Positions 23,352 to 31,481 of a stretch of DNA of 64,000 nt are shown here, piece by piece. The DNA comes from Actinomycetes bacterium (GTDB taxonomy: Bacteria; Actinomycetota; Acidimicrobiia; Acidimicrobiales; Ilumatobacteraceae), in contig JAIOPC010000017.1 of the NCBI GenBank assembly GCA_021414085.1, forward strand, positions 1-64,000, written 5' to 3'. The first letter of the stretch is position 1; each line of letters starts with the position of its first letter. The position numbers and the translations under genes are program-made. The notes under the pieces were generated by a model. That model saw only the letters and a program-made list of their open reading frames with translations, searched no databases and was not told the origin of the DNA.

Positions 23352-23357
23352 TATCGT
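23352..23357 (+). promoter_or_regulatory. Leaderless -10 element TATCGT
   Basis: TATCGT is 7 bases before GTG 23365 of the DUF4190 gene. It is divergent from the dehydratase -10, with 13 bp between the two hexamers. Confidence 0.5.
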
Positions 23358-23364
23358 CCGCCGA

Positions 23365-23682
23365 GTGAGCCTGCCGCCGCCCAATCCGCTGGGCGGGCCG
23401 TTCATGGCGCCTCCCGGCTATCAGCCCTACGGCAGCCTGCCGCCAGCGCAAGGAACATCGGGCATGGCGATCGCGTCACTCGTGTGCAGCCTGGTCGGAG
23501 TTTTCTGTGGCCTGACGGCGATCCTCGGCATCATTTTCGGAGGGATCGCGTTGTCTCAAACGAAGCACAACGCACGGCCCGGCCGAGGCATGGCGATAGC
23601 GGGTCTGGTGATCGGGATCTTCATCAGCTTGAGTTGGATAGCCGTCATGATGATCCTCGTGAGCTTTGGCAACTCCTTGTAG
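23365..23682 (+). CDS. DUF4190-type small membrane protein
   Basis: A 105-residue protein. A proline/glycine-rich cytoplasmic head (about 1-30) is followed by two membrane helices with the DUF4190 pattern: MAIASLVCSLVGVFCGLTAI, then GIIFGGIALSQTK, and GRGMAIAGLVIGIFIS. The family is widespread in actinobacteria and of unknown function. It is read from GTG after a leaderless -10, and ends 9 bp from the convergent phosphatase gene. Confidence 0.75.
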   Translation: MSLPPPNPLGGPFMAPPGYQPYGSLPPAQGTSGMAIASLVCSLVGVFCGLTAILGIIFGGIALSQTKHNARPGRGMAIAGLVIGIFISLSWIAVMMILVSFGNSL

Positions 23683-23691
23683 CAGTCGCTC

Positions 23692-24159
23692 TTAGTCGTG
23701 CTGTGGCGGCGGCCATGCGGTCGCCTCGTGGATCGTGCCGTCGTCTGTACGTCGAAGCTGCCACACACTCGCCTTGCGCCAATCGGGTTCGCCGACGATC
23801 ACACAGCCGCGTCGTTCGAGCGCGGCGATCGTGTCCGGGATCACATCGCCGTGGCTGCTCAGCACACTCCCGTCGGGCACCGTTGCCAGCAGTGTGACCG
23901 CTCCGTCGAAGCCGGCGCCTTCCGCGAGTTTGAGATCGCGGACTACCTCGACGCCCAGCAAAGTCGCCAGCGGTTCAAGCGTTTGCACACACCGCACCGC
24001 CGGGCTGCTGATCAGCGACCCGCCAATTGCAAGTGGAGCAAGCCGTTCCGCGATCGCGATCGCTTGGCGCCTGCCCTTACCGGTGAGCGGCCGCGCCGAG
24101 TCGTCGCCATCCCAATCGGATCGCGTGCCTGCCTTGGCGTGGCGGACGATGTACAGCAT
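23692..24159 (-). CDS. SixA-like histidine phosphatase
   Basis: A 155-residue short histidine phosphatase. The catalytic motif is RHAKAG at residues 6-11, with the second His in LSSHGDVI and the Arg in SSPAVRCVQT. Size and motif resemble SixA, a phosphohistidine phosphatase of phosphorelay and PTS proteins in enterobacteria. The target here is unknown. It lies 17 bp downstream of the DUF4328 gene on the same strand and is probably co-transcribed. Confidence 0.8.
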   Translation of the reverse strand: MLYIVRHAKAGTRSDWDGDDSARPLTGKGRRQAIAIAERLAPLAIGGSLISSPAVRCVQTLEPLATLLGVEVVRDLKLAEGAGFDGAVTLLATVPDGSVLSSHGDVIPDTIAALERRGCVIVGEPDWRKASVWQLRRTDDGTIHEATAWPPPQHD

Positions 24160-24176
24160 TGACGTGCTTTCGTCGA

Positions 24177-24929
24177 TCAGGTCTCGCCGATGGCCTTCAT
24201 GTGGCGAGCCGAGAGTTGCCGCACGAGCATCAGGTAGACGATCGCGGTTCCGATGCCGACCACCCCGAGTGCGATGTTGATCGTTGCGTACTTATCGATT
24301 TGCTCAGCCAGATCGCGATTGTCGACATCCTGCAGCCCAGAGATGAGGCCCGCCGCGGTCGCAAAGCCGACGAGTGGGAGCAGCCCGTACATCACCCACC
24401 AGGCAGTGATGAGCGGCGATACGCGACCCGCTTTCCAGTTCGGATCGCCGGTGGTCAGTTCGGGGTCGCTTCCTTTCCACAACTCCTTCAGCATCAACCA
24501 CGGGACCACGTAAATGACGCACGGCGGTGTGAACCAGCCACCGATTGCCCAGCCGGGCGCGAATGTGGCACCGGTGCGGCCGAGCGCGCGCAAGTTCTTC
24601 GCCATGCGGAACATCCAGATCATCGTGAGCACGGCAACCGGTATGACGAGCAGGCCGCCGATCTGGACGAGGCTTCCTTGCGAGGCGTCCTCAAACTTCG
24701 ACTCGGAGATCGAACCATTGAGGAAGTCTTTGGCGCTGCGCGAAGTGGAGATGGTGTTGATAACTGACAACAGCTCGACCGGCACCAAGATCATCATCAA
24801 GATGCCGAGTGGCTTCGCGATGCCGCCGATTGGTTGCGTGCCGTAGGGGACCGCTCCGGGGCCGCCGTACGCGACGTAGCCGGGCGGCGGGGTCAGGTTG
24901 AATGGCGGTGGGGGTGGAAGGTCGCTCAT
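24177..24929 (-). CDS. DUF4328-type membrane protein
   Basis: A 250-residue membrane protein. A Pro-rich head (SDLPPPPPFNLTPPPGY) precedes about six helices. The block MAKNLRALGRTGATFAPGWA, then GGWFTPPCVIYVVPW, is the recognisable DUF4328 core. Function unknown. A leaderless -10 (TATGGT, 24936-24941) stands 6 bases upstream. It is divergent from the Mo-oxidoreductase gene. Confidence 0.75.
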   Translation of the reverse strand: MSDLPPPPPFNLTPPPGYVAYGGPGAVPYGTQPIGGIAKPLGILMMILVPVELLSVINTISTSRSAKDFLNGSISESKFEDASQGSLVQIGGLLVIPVAVLTMIWMFRMAKNLRALGRTGATFAPGWAIGGWFTPPCVIYVVPWLMLKELWKGSDPELTTGDPNWKAGRVSPLITAWWVMYGLLPLVGFATAAGLISGLQDVDNRDLAEQIDKYATINIALGVVGIGTAIVYLMLVRQLSARHMKAIGET

Positions 24930-24935
24930 GTGCCA

Positions 24936-24941
24936 ACCATA
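24936..24941 (-). promoter_or_regulatory. Leaderless -10 element TATGGT
   Basis: TATGGT, read leftward, is 6 bases before the ATG of the DUF4328 gene. Confidence 0.5.
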
Positions 24942-24982
24942 TGCGCGTGGCGCGCACCGGCAACGGACGGCACACTGGTGTC

Positions 24983-25594
24983 ATGGGATTTTTCGAACGC
25001 AACCGCGACGAACTGGTCGCGAAGGGAATCGACCCGGCGCGGCTGCCACCGGGCCAGTACGTCACCGATCGTTTCCCTGTTCTGCACGTTGGCGATGTTC
25101 CCGAGTACGGCCCCGGTGATTGGGATCTCACGATTAACGGTCTCGTCGACGAACCGTTCACGATCGGGCTTGACGAGTTGAAGGCCATGCCGTCGGTCAC
25201 GTTGACATTCGATATTCACTGCGTCACGAAGTGGAGCAAGTTCGACACGTCGTGGACCGGTGTTCCGGTGCGCGATCTGTTAGCCCGCGCTGGCGTGCAG
25301 AAGCGCGCCAAGTTCGTGATCGAGCACGCCGAATTTGGGTACACCACCAACTTGCCGCTCGCCGACATCACGACCGACCAAGCGATCGTTGCCTATGCCT
25401 ACGACGGTGAAGAGATCGAGGCGATCCATGGTGGGCCCGTGCGCATCGTCGTGCCGCACCTGTACTTCTGGAAGAGCGCAAAGTGGGTACGCACTCTCGA
25501 GCTGATCGACAAGGATCGGCCTGGCTTCTGGGAACACAACGGCTATCACATGTATGGCGACCCCTTCCGCGAACAACGACACACTGGAGACTGA
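24983..25594 (+). CDS. Sulfite-oxidase-fold molybdopterin oxidoreductase
   Basis: A 203-residue protein with the sulfite oxidase/YedY catalytic fold. The likely Mo-ligand cysteine is Cys80 in FDIHCVTKWS, preceded by LTINGLVDEP and followed by the cofactor-binding strand GGPVRIVVPHLYFWKSAKW. It has no signal peptide, no heme domain and no dimerisation domain, so it is a minimal cytoplasmic member. The substrate is unknown. The start is ATG 24983, since the longer frame overlaps the divergent gene. It ends one base before msrB, suggesting an operon and perhaps a sulfoxide-related role. Confidence 0.82.
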   Translation: MGFFERNRDELVAKGIDPARLPPGQYVTDRFPVLHVGDVPEYGPGDWDLTINGLVDEPFTIGLDELKAMPSVTLTFDIHCVTKWSKFDTSWTGVPVRDLLARAGVQKRAKFVIEHAEFGYTTNLPLADITTDQAIVAYAYDGEEIEAIHGGPVRIVVPHLYFWKSAKWVRTLELIDKDRPGFWEHNGYHMYGDPFREQRHTGD

Positions 25595-25595
25595 G

Positions 25596-25991
25596 ATGCC
25601 CGAGATCGAACGCACCGACGCCGAGTGGCGCGAAATCCTCACTCCCGAGCAGTACGCGGTGTTACGCCAGGCGGGTACCGAACGCGCCTGGACTGGTAAG
25701 TACGTCGACGAGCACGCCGATGGCACGTATCACTGTGCGGCGTGCGACGCCGAGCTGTTCGATGCGAGCACCAAGTTCGAGTCGGGCAGTGGCTGGCCCA
25801 GCTTCTTCGCGGCGAAGGGTTCCGACACGGTCGATCTCGTCACCGATTCGAGCCACGGCATGGTGCGCACCGAGGTGCTCTGCCATAGCTGCGGCTCGCA
25901 CCTTGGTCACCTGTTCGACGACGGGCCAGCGCCCACGGGCCAACGCTTCTGCATGAACAGCGTGTCGCTGAATCTGCACGCCGCCGACTGA
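25596..25991 (+). CDS. msrB: Peptide-methionine (R)-S-oxide reductase MsrB
   Basis: A 131-residue MsrB. Zinc-binding pairs are Cys47/Cys50 (CAAC) and Cys96/Cys99 (CHSC). The core is FESGSGWPSF, and the catalytic Cys119 lies in RFCMNSVSL. No resolving Cys is apparent near the usual position, so recycling may differ. It repairs methionine-R-sulfoxide in proteins. The start is ATG 25596 with a GGAG site about 7 bases upstream. An in-frame ATG at 25554 lies inside the upstream gene. Confidence 0.93.
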   Translation: MPEIERTDAEWREILTPEQYAVLRQAGTERAWTGKYVDEHADGTYHCAACDAELFDASTKFESGSGWPSFFAAKGSDTVDLVTDSSHGMVRTEVLCHSCGSHLGHLFDDGPAPTGQRFCMNSVSLNLHAAD

Positions 25992-26049
25992 AGCGGGCAA
26001 TTCGAATACCGTCGTTTAGTAATGCCGTAGGTGTGCCGATGACTTCGGG

Positions 26050-26445
26050 GTGCGGTACTACAAGCTCATCGCTGGGTTGCTAGTCGTAACTGGCGCCGCG
26101 AGCGTGCCTGGCGGCGTTGCGTCGGTCAGCGGCGCGAGCCAAAGTCGTCAACTGGTCGAGTCCGCCAGCTGCCATCGCCCGCCTCCCCGTGCGCAGGCTG
26201 CGGTCACGCCGGCCAATGCCCAAACGAGCATCGTGACGGTTCCAGCGACCGTCTTCTTGCGCGTCGACCGCGCCGGAAGGGTGACGGCGGCGGCAACCAA
26301 TACGGGTTGTGCTCCGCGGCACGGAGACGACGTCTATCTGTTCCGGCCCGACGGCTCAATCACAGTGACTACGACCGTTGACGTTGAAGACGTCGATTGG
26401 GTCGGCGATTTCACCACGCCCGGCGTCTTCCAGCCGCAGCGGTGA
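26050..26445 (+). CDS. Small exported protein, unknown
   Basis: An unrecognised 131-residue protein from GTG 26050. The N-terminus (RYYKLIAGLLVVTGAASVPGG) is a plausible signal peptide, and the rest is rich in Val, Thr and Ala with two cysteines that could pair (SCHRPP and TGCAPRH). The pattern of short beta strands suggests an Ig-like fold. No neighbour supports a role. It ends 25 bp before the convergent SDR gene. It may be an accessory gene, and the start is uncertain. Confidence 0.5.
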   Translation: MRYYKLIAGLLVVTGAASVPGGVASVSGASQSRQLVESASCHRPPPRAQAAVTPANAQTSIVTVPATVFLRVDRAGRVTAAATNTGCAPRHGDDVYLFRPDGSITVTTTVDVEDVDWVGDFTTPGVFQPQR

Positions 26446-26470
26446 CCCAGCGCTGGCGACCGAGACGTAG

Positions 26471-27229
26471 TTAGCGCTCGAGCAGGCTCGCCAGTTGTGG
26501 GCTGATGTCGGGCGGCACGAAGTTGTTGAAGGTGGTTGTCTCCGCCTCCGTGAGTTCGACCATTTTCTGCGTCACTTCCGACGGGTCCAGTTGCGCGCCG
26601 AGCACCATTTCGCCGATCGACTTGAAGAGCGGCGCCGAAGGAGCATTGAGCGCGTCGGCGCCAAACCACTCCCACATCGTGCCTGCCATACGGTCGTTGA
26701 ACCCGGTCTGGTACGGCCCAGGGTTCAGCATTGTGACGTCGATTCCTTGGGGCGCTAGCTCGGCGCGCATTGCCTTGCCCATCGCCTCCAGCGCGTGTTT
26801 GGTCATGGCGTATGGGCCGATCGTCTGACCCGCCACCACTCCAGCGATTGACGAAACAATCATCACCCGGCCGCTGCCCTTGGCAACCATGCCACGCAAG
26901 ACCCGTTGCGTGACTGCAAGTGTGCCGAACACATTGACCTCGAACAGTCGCCGCACGCGGTCAAGCGGTACGTCGGCCATCGGCCCCGTTTGGCCTGCGC
27001 CAGCATTGTTGATCAGCACGTCGATATCCCACGTGGATGCCTTGTTGACATCGTCGGTAGTGATGTCGACGCGCTCGACTGTCAGCTGTGGGGCTTCGGC
27101 GCGCAGCAGGTCGGCTTGCTCGTCGGTCTCGGTGGTGGCGATCACCCGATGACCGCGGGCGGCCAACGCAAGGCTCGCATCCTTCCCAAAGCCGGAACCA
27201 GCGCCGGTGATCATGACAGTAAGACTCAT
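26471..27229 (-). CDS. Short-chain dehydrogenase/reductase
   Basis: A 252-residue classical SDR. The nucleotide motif is TGAGSGFG at 8-15, NNAG follows the fourth strand, and the catalytic Ser and Tyr-x3-Lys lie in VSSIAG and YAMTKHALE. The Asp/Thr after the second strand (TTETDEQ) gives no clear NAD or NADP preference. The substrate cannot be told. The start is ATG 27229 with a leaderless -10 6 bases upstream. Confidence 0.88.
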   Translation of the reverse strand: MSLTVMITGAGSGFGKDASLALAARGHRVIATTETDEQADLLRAEAPQLTVERVDITTDDVNKASTWDIDVLINNAGAGQTGPMADVPLDRVRRLFEVNVFGTLAVTQRVLRGMVAKGSGRVMIVSSIAGVVAGQTIGPYAMTKHALEAMGKAMRAELAPQGIDVTMLNPGPYQTGFNDRMAGTMWEWFGADALNAPSAPLFKSIGEMVLGAQLDPSEVTQKMVELTEAETTTFNNFVPPDISPQLASLLER

Positions 27230-27235
27230 GCCGGC

Positions 27236-27241
27236 AACTTA
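27236..27241 (-). promoter_or_regulatory. Leaderless -10 element TAAGTT
   Basis: TAAGTT, read leftward, is 6 bases before the ATG of the SDR gene. Confidence 0.5.
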
Positions 27242-27249
27242 GACGAGGG

Positions 27250-28410
27250 TCAGTTCACCTTTAACGCCGAGCTAAAGATCTTCTTCGACTTCAACTCGGT
27301 TGCGATGCGGTTTGCGATCGCTTGGAACGATTGTGCGAGTTCGCTGTTGGGGTTCGCGGCTGTGATCGGGTTACCGCTGTCGCCGCCTTCGCGAAGTTCA
27401 GCAACGAGTGGCAGTTGACCCAAGAGCGGCACGCCGAGATCGTCGGCGAGCGCTTGGCCGCCACCGCTGCCGAATATGTCGTAGCGCTTGCCATCGTCGC
27501 CGACGAAGTAACTCATGTTCTCGATCACGCCTTTGACGGTGAGGTTGACCTTCGCCGCCATCGCCGCTGAGAGCGCCGCCACCTTCTGCGCCGCCGGTTG
27601 CGGAGTCGTGACGACGTACACCTCGCCGCGGGGGAGGTACTGGCTGAGGCTGAGTGCGATGTCACCGGTGCCGGGCGGCATGTCGATGAGTAGGAAGTCG
27701 GGGTTATCCCAGAACACGTCGGCGAGGAACTGCTCGAGCGCCTTGTGCAGCATCGGCCCACGCCAGATGACTGCCTGTCCCTCGGGTACGAAGTAGCCGA
27801 TCGAGATGCAACTAACACCGTGCGCCGATGGCGGCACCAGCATCTCGTCGATCACCACCGGATCGCGGTCAGTGCCCAGCATGCGCGGCACTGAGTAGCC
27901 GTAGATGTCGGCATCGACGACGCCCACCTTGTAACCCTGGCTGGCGAGCGCAACTGCGAGGTTGACGGTGACGCTGCTCTTGCCGACGCCGCCTTTGCCG
28001 CTGGAGATCAGCAGTGGGCGGGTCTTGTTGCCTGGCTCGTTGAACGGGACTGCCTTGCCTTCCGCGTGACCGTGCGCTTGCGCGCCGTTGGCGGGTGCGT
28101 GGCTATGCCCGTGCAACTTCTCGCGCAGATCCGCGCGCTCCTGATCGGTCATGACCGTGAAGTCGAGCGCGAAGCCGGTGACGCCGGGAACCTGGGTGAC
28201 CGCACCGCCGACGCGGTTCTGGATCTCGTTGCGCAGCGGGCAGCCGGCGACCGTGAGTGCGATCTGCACGCCGACCTTGCCGTCTTTGCCGATCTTGATA
28301 TCGCGCACCATGCCGAGGTCGACGATGCTGCGGTGCAGCTCCGGGTCTTCGACAGGCCGCAGCGCTTCGATGATCTGATCGTGCGTAACCGTGGGCATTG
28401 CCGTGGACAT
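27250..28410 (-). CDS. mrp: Mrp/NBP35-type iron-sulfur carrier ATPase
   Basis: A 386-residue protein from ATG 28410, with a GGAG site upstream. Residues 8-90 are a MIP18/DUF59 domain with Cys57 in AGCPL. A His-rich linker (HGHSHA and HGHAEG) follows, then the P-loop GKGGVGKS at 138-145, DADIYGYSVPRMLG and IDMPPGTGD. The C-terminal CxxC that binds the shared cluster in many Mrp/ApbC proteins is absent (the matching place reads YFVGDDGKRYDIFG), as I recall for other actinobacterial Mrp. It assembles or moves 4Fe-4S clusters. It is divergent from a SufR-like regulator. A longer start at 28467 exists. Confidence 0.88.
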   Translation of the reverse strand: MSTAMPTVTHDQIIEALRPVEDPELHRSIVDLGMVRDIKIGKDGKVGVQIALTVAGCPLRNEIQNRVGGAVTQVPGVTGFALDFTVMTDQERADLREKLHGHSHAPANGAQAHGHAEGKAVPFNEPGNKTRPLLISSGKGGVGKSSVTVNLAVALASQGYKVGVVDADIYGYSVPRMLGTDRDPVVIDEMLVPPSAHGVSCISIGYFVPEGQAVIWRGPMLHKALEQFLADVFWDNPDFLLIDMPPGTGDIALSLSQYLPRGEVYVVTTPQPAAQKVAALSAAMAAKVNLTVKGVIENMSYFVGDDGKRYDIFGSGGGQALADDLGVPLLGQLPLVAELREGGDSGNPITAANPNSELAQSFQAIANRIATELKSKKIFSSALKVN

Positions 28411-28470
28411 TTGGGTCTCCGTTTTGAGCGCCGGTAGTTCGAACGGCCGAATTACCACTACGCGCATAGG

Positions 28471-28476
28471 TACAAT
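28471..28476 (+). promoter_or_regulatory. Leaderless -10 TACAAT, overlapped by a leftward TATTGT
   Basis: TACAAT is 6 bases before GTG 28483. The complementary strand reads TATTGT at 28472-28477 and could start mrp transcription, so both promoters occupy the same DNA. Confidence 0.5.
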
Positions 28477-28482
28477 ATCGGC

Positions 28483-29214
28483 GTGTCCGCGAACTCGCCC
28501 TCAACGAGCCTTGCCTTCACGAGCACCGTGTCCGCGATCACCAACGCCTTCGGCGATCCGACCCGTCGTGGCATTTATCTGTTCGCCCGCGACGCAACGG
28601 CGGGCGTGACCGCCACACAGGTCGCAGATCAATTCGGAGTGCACCCCAACGTGGCGCGCCACCATCTCGACAAGTTGGCTGCTGGCGGCTACTTGGAGGT
28701 CGCTGTCGAGCGCGCCGAGGGTGCGGGGGCAGGGCGGCCCAGCAAGTACTACCGCGTGCCAGCCGACGCGAAGGTTGATTCGATCACCGACGTGCCGGTG
28801 CGCAGTGACGACCTTGTGCTATCGCTGCTCGGTCGCGCGCTGGCGTTGCTGCCGCGTGCGGAAGCTGAGGTGATGGCCGAAGAGGTCGGCCAGGAATACG
28901 GCAAGGCGATGGCGCACGGGCTCACCGGCGACGACCTCGCTGCGGGTCAGCGCAGCTTGCGCTCGGCGATGCAAGCCGTCGCCGATGCGCTGTCGGCCCA
29001 TGGTTTCGCCGCGCACGCCGATCAGCGCAACAACCAACTGCGCATCGTTAGCAACCATTGCCCGTTCGGAGATGTAGCGATCGAGAACCCGGTGATCTGC
29101 GCCGTCGATCGCGGAATGGTCAAAGGCATGTTGAAAGCGCTCTACGGCGATACCGATGTCGCCACCATGCAGTCGTTGCCGCAGGGCGACACGTTCTGCG
29201 CAACATCCGTCTGA
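28483..29214 (+). CDS. SufR-like iron-sulfur transcriptional regulator
   Basis: A 243-residue regulator. It has an N-terminal winged helix (VTATQVADQFGVHPNVARHH, residues 42-61), then GRPSKYYRV as wing end and a helical middle. The C-terminal sensor carries Cys193-x12-Cys206 (CPFGDVAIENPVIC) and Cys239 in GDTFC. SufR proteins normally use four cysteines; the third appears replaced here (QSL where SC is usual). It probably senses cluster status and controls Fe-S assembly genes. The divergent mrp gene and shared promoter fit this. The start GTG has no leader. Confidence 0.82.
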   Translation: MSANSPSTSLAFTSTVSAITNAFGDPTRRGIYLFARDATAGVTATQVADQFGVHPNVARHHLDKLAAGGYLEVAVERAEGAGAGRPSKYYRVPADAKVDSITDVPVRSDDLVLSLLGRALALLPRAEAEVMAEEVGQEYGKAMAHGLTGDDLAAGQRSLRSAMQAVADALSAHGFAAHADQRNNQLRIVSNHCPFGDVAIENPVICAVDRGMVKGMLKALYGDTDVATMQSLPQGDTFCATSV

Positions 29215-29229
29215 CAGCGTTCGACGCGA

Positions 29230-31416
29230 CTAGCGCCCGTCGCAGACCGTGAACCAGAAGTACTTCCGATCGATGTTGACCAGGTGGCTATCGACTGGAT
29301 CGGTGCTGCCGGGTAGCAAGATCGAGACAGTGGTAGCTGCGTCGACTTCGTAGGCGCGGCCGTCGGGCAGTTCCCATGTCCACGGCGCCATCTCGCCGAC
29401 CGAGTTGACCGTGATCGCGTAATCGGGTGCGACGCGCAGCGAGAGTTCCGTGTGGCACACGTCGCCGGGGAACGCTTCCAGAACCAGCGGATGGAGTCGT
29501 TCAAGCGCAAACGTCAGATCGCCGGTCGCGATGCTGCTGGACAATTGCGCGAAGAAGTCCGACGGAAGCTCGGGACCTTGTGTCGATGTCACGACGCCGA
29601 CCACGGGCTGCGGCGCTTGCGCAACTTCGCCGGTGTCGTCGCCGACCGTCACGGTGTATGTCGGGTCGGGGTTGGCAGTTCCGTCGAAAGGAATCATGAA
29701 TGTGATTGCGTCGCCGCGCAGGATTGCTCTTGCCTGTGAGCCGTCGCCTTCCGACGAAGTGAGCGTCCACGAGTCCGCTTCGCGAAGCAGTCGAACCGAA
29801 TAGTCGGCAATACCAACTTGCACGTACGTACCGACGGGCATCTCGTCCAGCCGAGAGGACCACGAGACCGTAACTGCGACAAACGAAGAGCTGGCAACCG
29901 TCGCTTCGTCCTTCGCGCAAGCTGTGTAGCCGAAGTGACCCGGGCCACACGGAAACAACGTGCCGGCGCCGAACAAACGGCTGGCACCAACGGGCGCGAT
30001 CTGGTCTGCGGTGGGTGCGGCCACGCCGAGGGGGTTGATCCAACCGGCGCCGTAGGAATCGATGCGCGGATCGCCGTACGCGGCGTTGAACGCCCACCGA
30101 TCGCCGAGGCACTGCGCGAGGGTGGATGGATTGCTTTGCGTGCTGAACCACGTGCAGGCGAGGTCGAGTGGTTTGCCACCGAGCAGCCCCAGGGATGTGC
30201 CGGCGTCGTTCAACGACGTGTCGGTCGGCACGGTGATGCCATCGATGGCCGGTGGACCTGCCGCGGCGACCGCCTCACTGACCGGGTAGTCGTAGCTGCC
30301 AATGAGTTGTCGGGTCGTTGCGGTTCGGTAGTACACGTCTGCCCGACAATCACCGAAACGTCGCAGCGGATGCAGGATCGAGGTGAGACCCGTTGGCAAC
30401 AACGGGGATGTTCCGTTGACTTCGTGATTGCCACACGCGCTGGTGACATCGACGCTCGCCGTCGCATCCGCGAGCGGGCCAACGACTTGCACGAGGTGTT
30501 CGGCCTGCGACGGCGCGGTGTCGCCGGTGACAGTGTCGGGCAGCGAGCCATCGTGGGTGACGCCGACGGTCGGACTCAAGACGATGAGGGGTACGCCACC
30601 TTTGAAGCACGGCATGAACAGTTCGTCGCATGCTTCCCAGAAGTCGGCGGGATCGATCGTGCATGGGTCGTCGGTGCCGAAGTCCGCAAGAACCTGTTGC
30701 AGGATCTCGGTTCGGGCGCAGATCTGCGTTTCGTCGATCGGCTCCTCGGTGGTGGTCGGCGCCGCGGTCGCTGCCACGGTGGTCGCCGCAGCCTGCTTGT
30801 CGTCGTCGCCGCCGCGTGTGACGAGGAACGCGATGCCAGCTCCAAGGAACAAGACAACGCAGATCAAGATGCCGACGAGGCAACCCGGCTTCAATCCGTC
30901 GCCTTCGGGCTTCGCCGGGGGCGTCTCCGATGGTGTTGGAGTGGTTGCGGGCGGTGGCGTCGTTGGAATTGGCTCAGTTGGAGTCGTCGTTGTCTGAGTT
31001 GGAGTCGTCGCCGCAATGACGCGCTTGGTCAGGTGAATCTTGCCGTCCTTCAATTCGAGGCCGGCGAGCTCTTTGCCGTTCGCCTTCAACGAGTCGTTGA
31101 AGGCCGTGACCCAGTCGTCGATCGCTTGCTTGCCAGGCAGGTTCGCCGCGTCAACGTTGAGTAGGCCGCCCGCTACCGAGACTGGCAACTTCAGCGAAAC
31201 GAAACCCCACCCAACTGCAACGTCGACGTTGTTCGCGCCATTGGGCGTGGGGGTGACGGTTGGGACCAAACCCTCTGGCACCAACTCGGGCTTCGGGATC
31301 CATCCGGCCTGCGCAGGGTCGAGGTCGACCTCCATGCTCTTGCACGCCAAAAAGTCCTTCAGCTCTTTGGGCGCCTTGGCCGGAAGCTTCGGAGGTTTGA
31401 TCTTCTTCTCGCCCAT
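29230..31416 (-). CDS. Large single-pass membrane protein, unknown
   Basis: An unrecognised 728-residue protein. Residues 1-135 are a Lys/Pro-rich cytoplasmic domain with two beta-rich segments (VDVAVGWGFVSLKLPVSVAG, then LELKDGKIHLTKRVIAA). Residues 136-172 are a Thr/Pro linker, 179-200 a membrane helix, and a second Thr/Ala linker follows. An external region of about 500 residues has many cysteines, likely disulfide-bonded, and beta-sandwich-like strands. A GAGAGG ribosome site lies upstream of ATG 31416. No enzymatic motif is evident. Domain order suggests an envelope or cell-division protein, but this is speculation. Confidence 0.7.
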   Translation of the reverse strand: MGEKKIKPPKLPAKAPKELKDFLACKSMEVDLDPAQAGWIPKPELVPEGLVPTVTPTPNGANNVDVAVGWGFVSLKLPVSVAGGLLNVDAANLPGKQAIDDWVTAFNDSLKANGKELAGLELKDGKIHLTKRVIAATTPTQTTTTPTEPIPTTPPPATTPTPSETPPAKPEGDGLKPGCLVGILICVVLFLGAGIAFLVTRGGDDDKQAAATTVAATAAPTTTEEPIDETQICARTEILQQVLADFGTDDPCTIDPADFWEACDELFMPCFKGGVPLIVLSPTVGVTHDGSLPDTVTGDTAPSQAEHLVQVVGPLADATASVDVTSACGNHEVNGTSPLLPTGLTSILHPLRRFGDCRADVYYRTATTRQLIGSYDYPVSEAVAAAGPPAIDGITVPTDTSLNDAGTSLGLLGGKPLDLACTWFSTQSNPSTLAQCLGDRWAFNAAYGDPRIDSYGAGWINPLGVAAPTADQIAPVGASRLFGAGTLFPCGPGHFGYTACAKDEATVASSSFVAVTVSWSSRLDEMPVGTYVQVGIADYSVRLLREADSWTLTSSEGDGSQARAILRGDAITFMIPFDGTANPDPTYTVTVGDDTGEVAQAPQPVVGVVTSTQGPELPSDFFAQLSSSIATGDLTFALERLHPLVLEAFPGDVCHTELSLRVAPDYAITVNSVGEMAPWTWELPDGRAYEVDAATTVSILLPGSTDPVDSHLVNIDRKYFWFTVCDGR

Positions 31417-31481
31417 GCTTGACCTCTCGTTTCGAGGAATCGTAGATCAAGCGTCTCGGCCACGGGGCTCGCAACGGTGCG

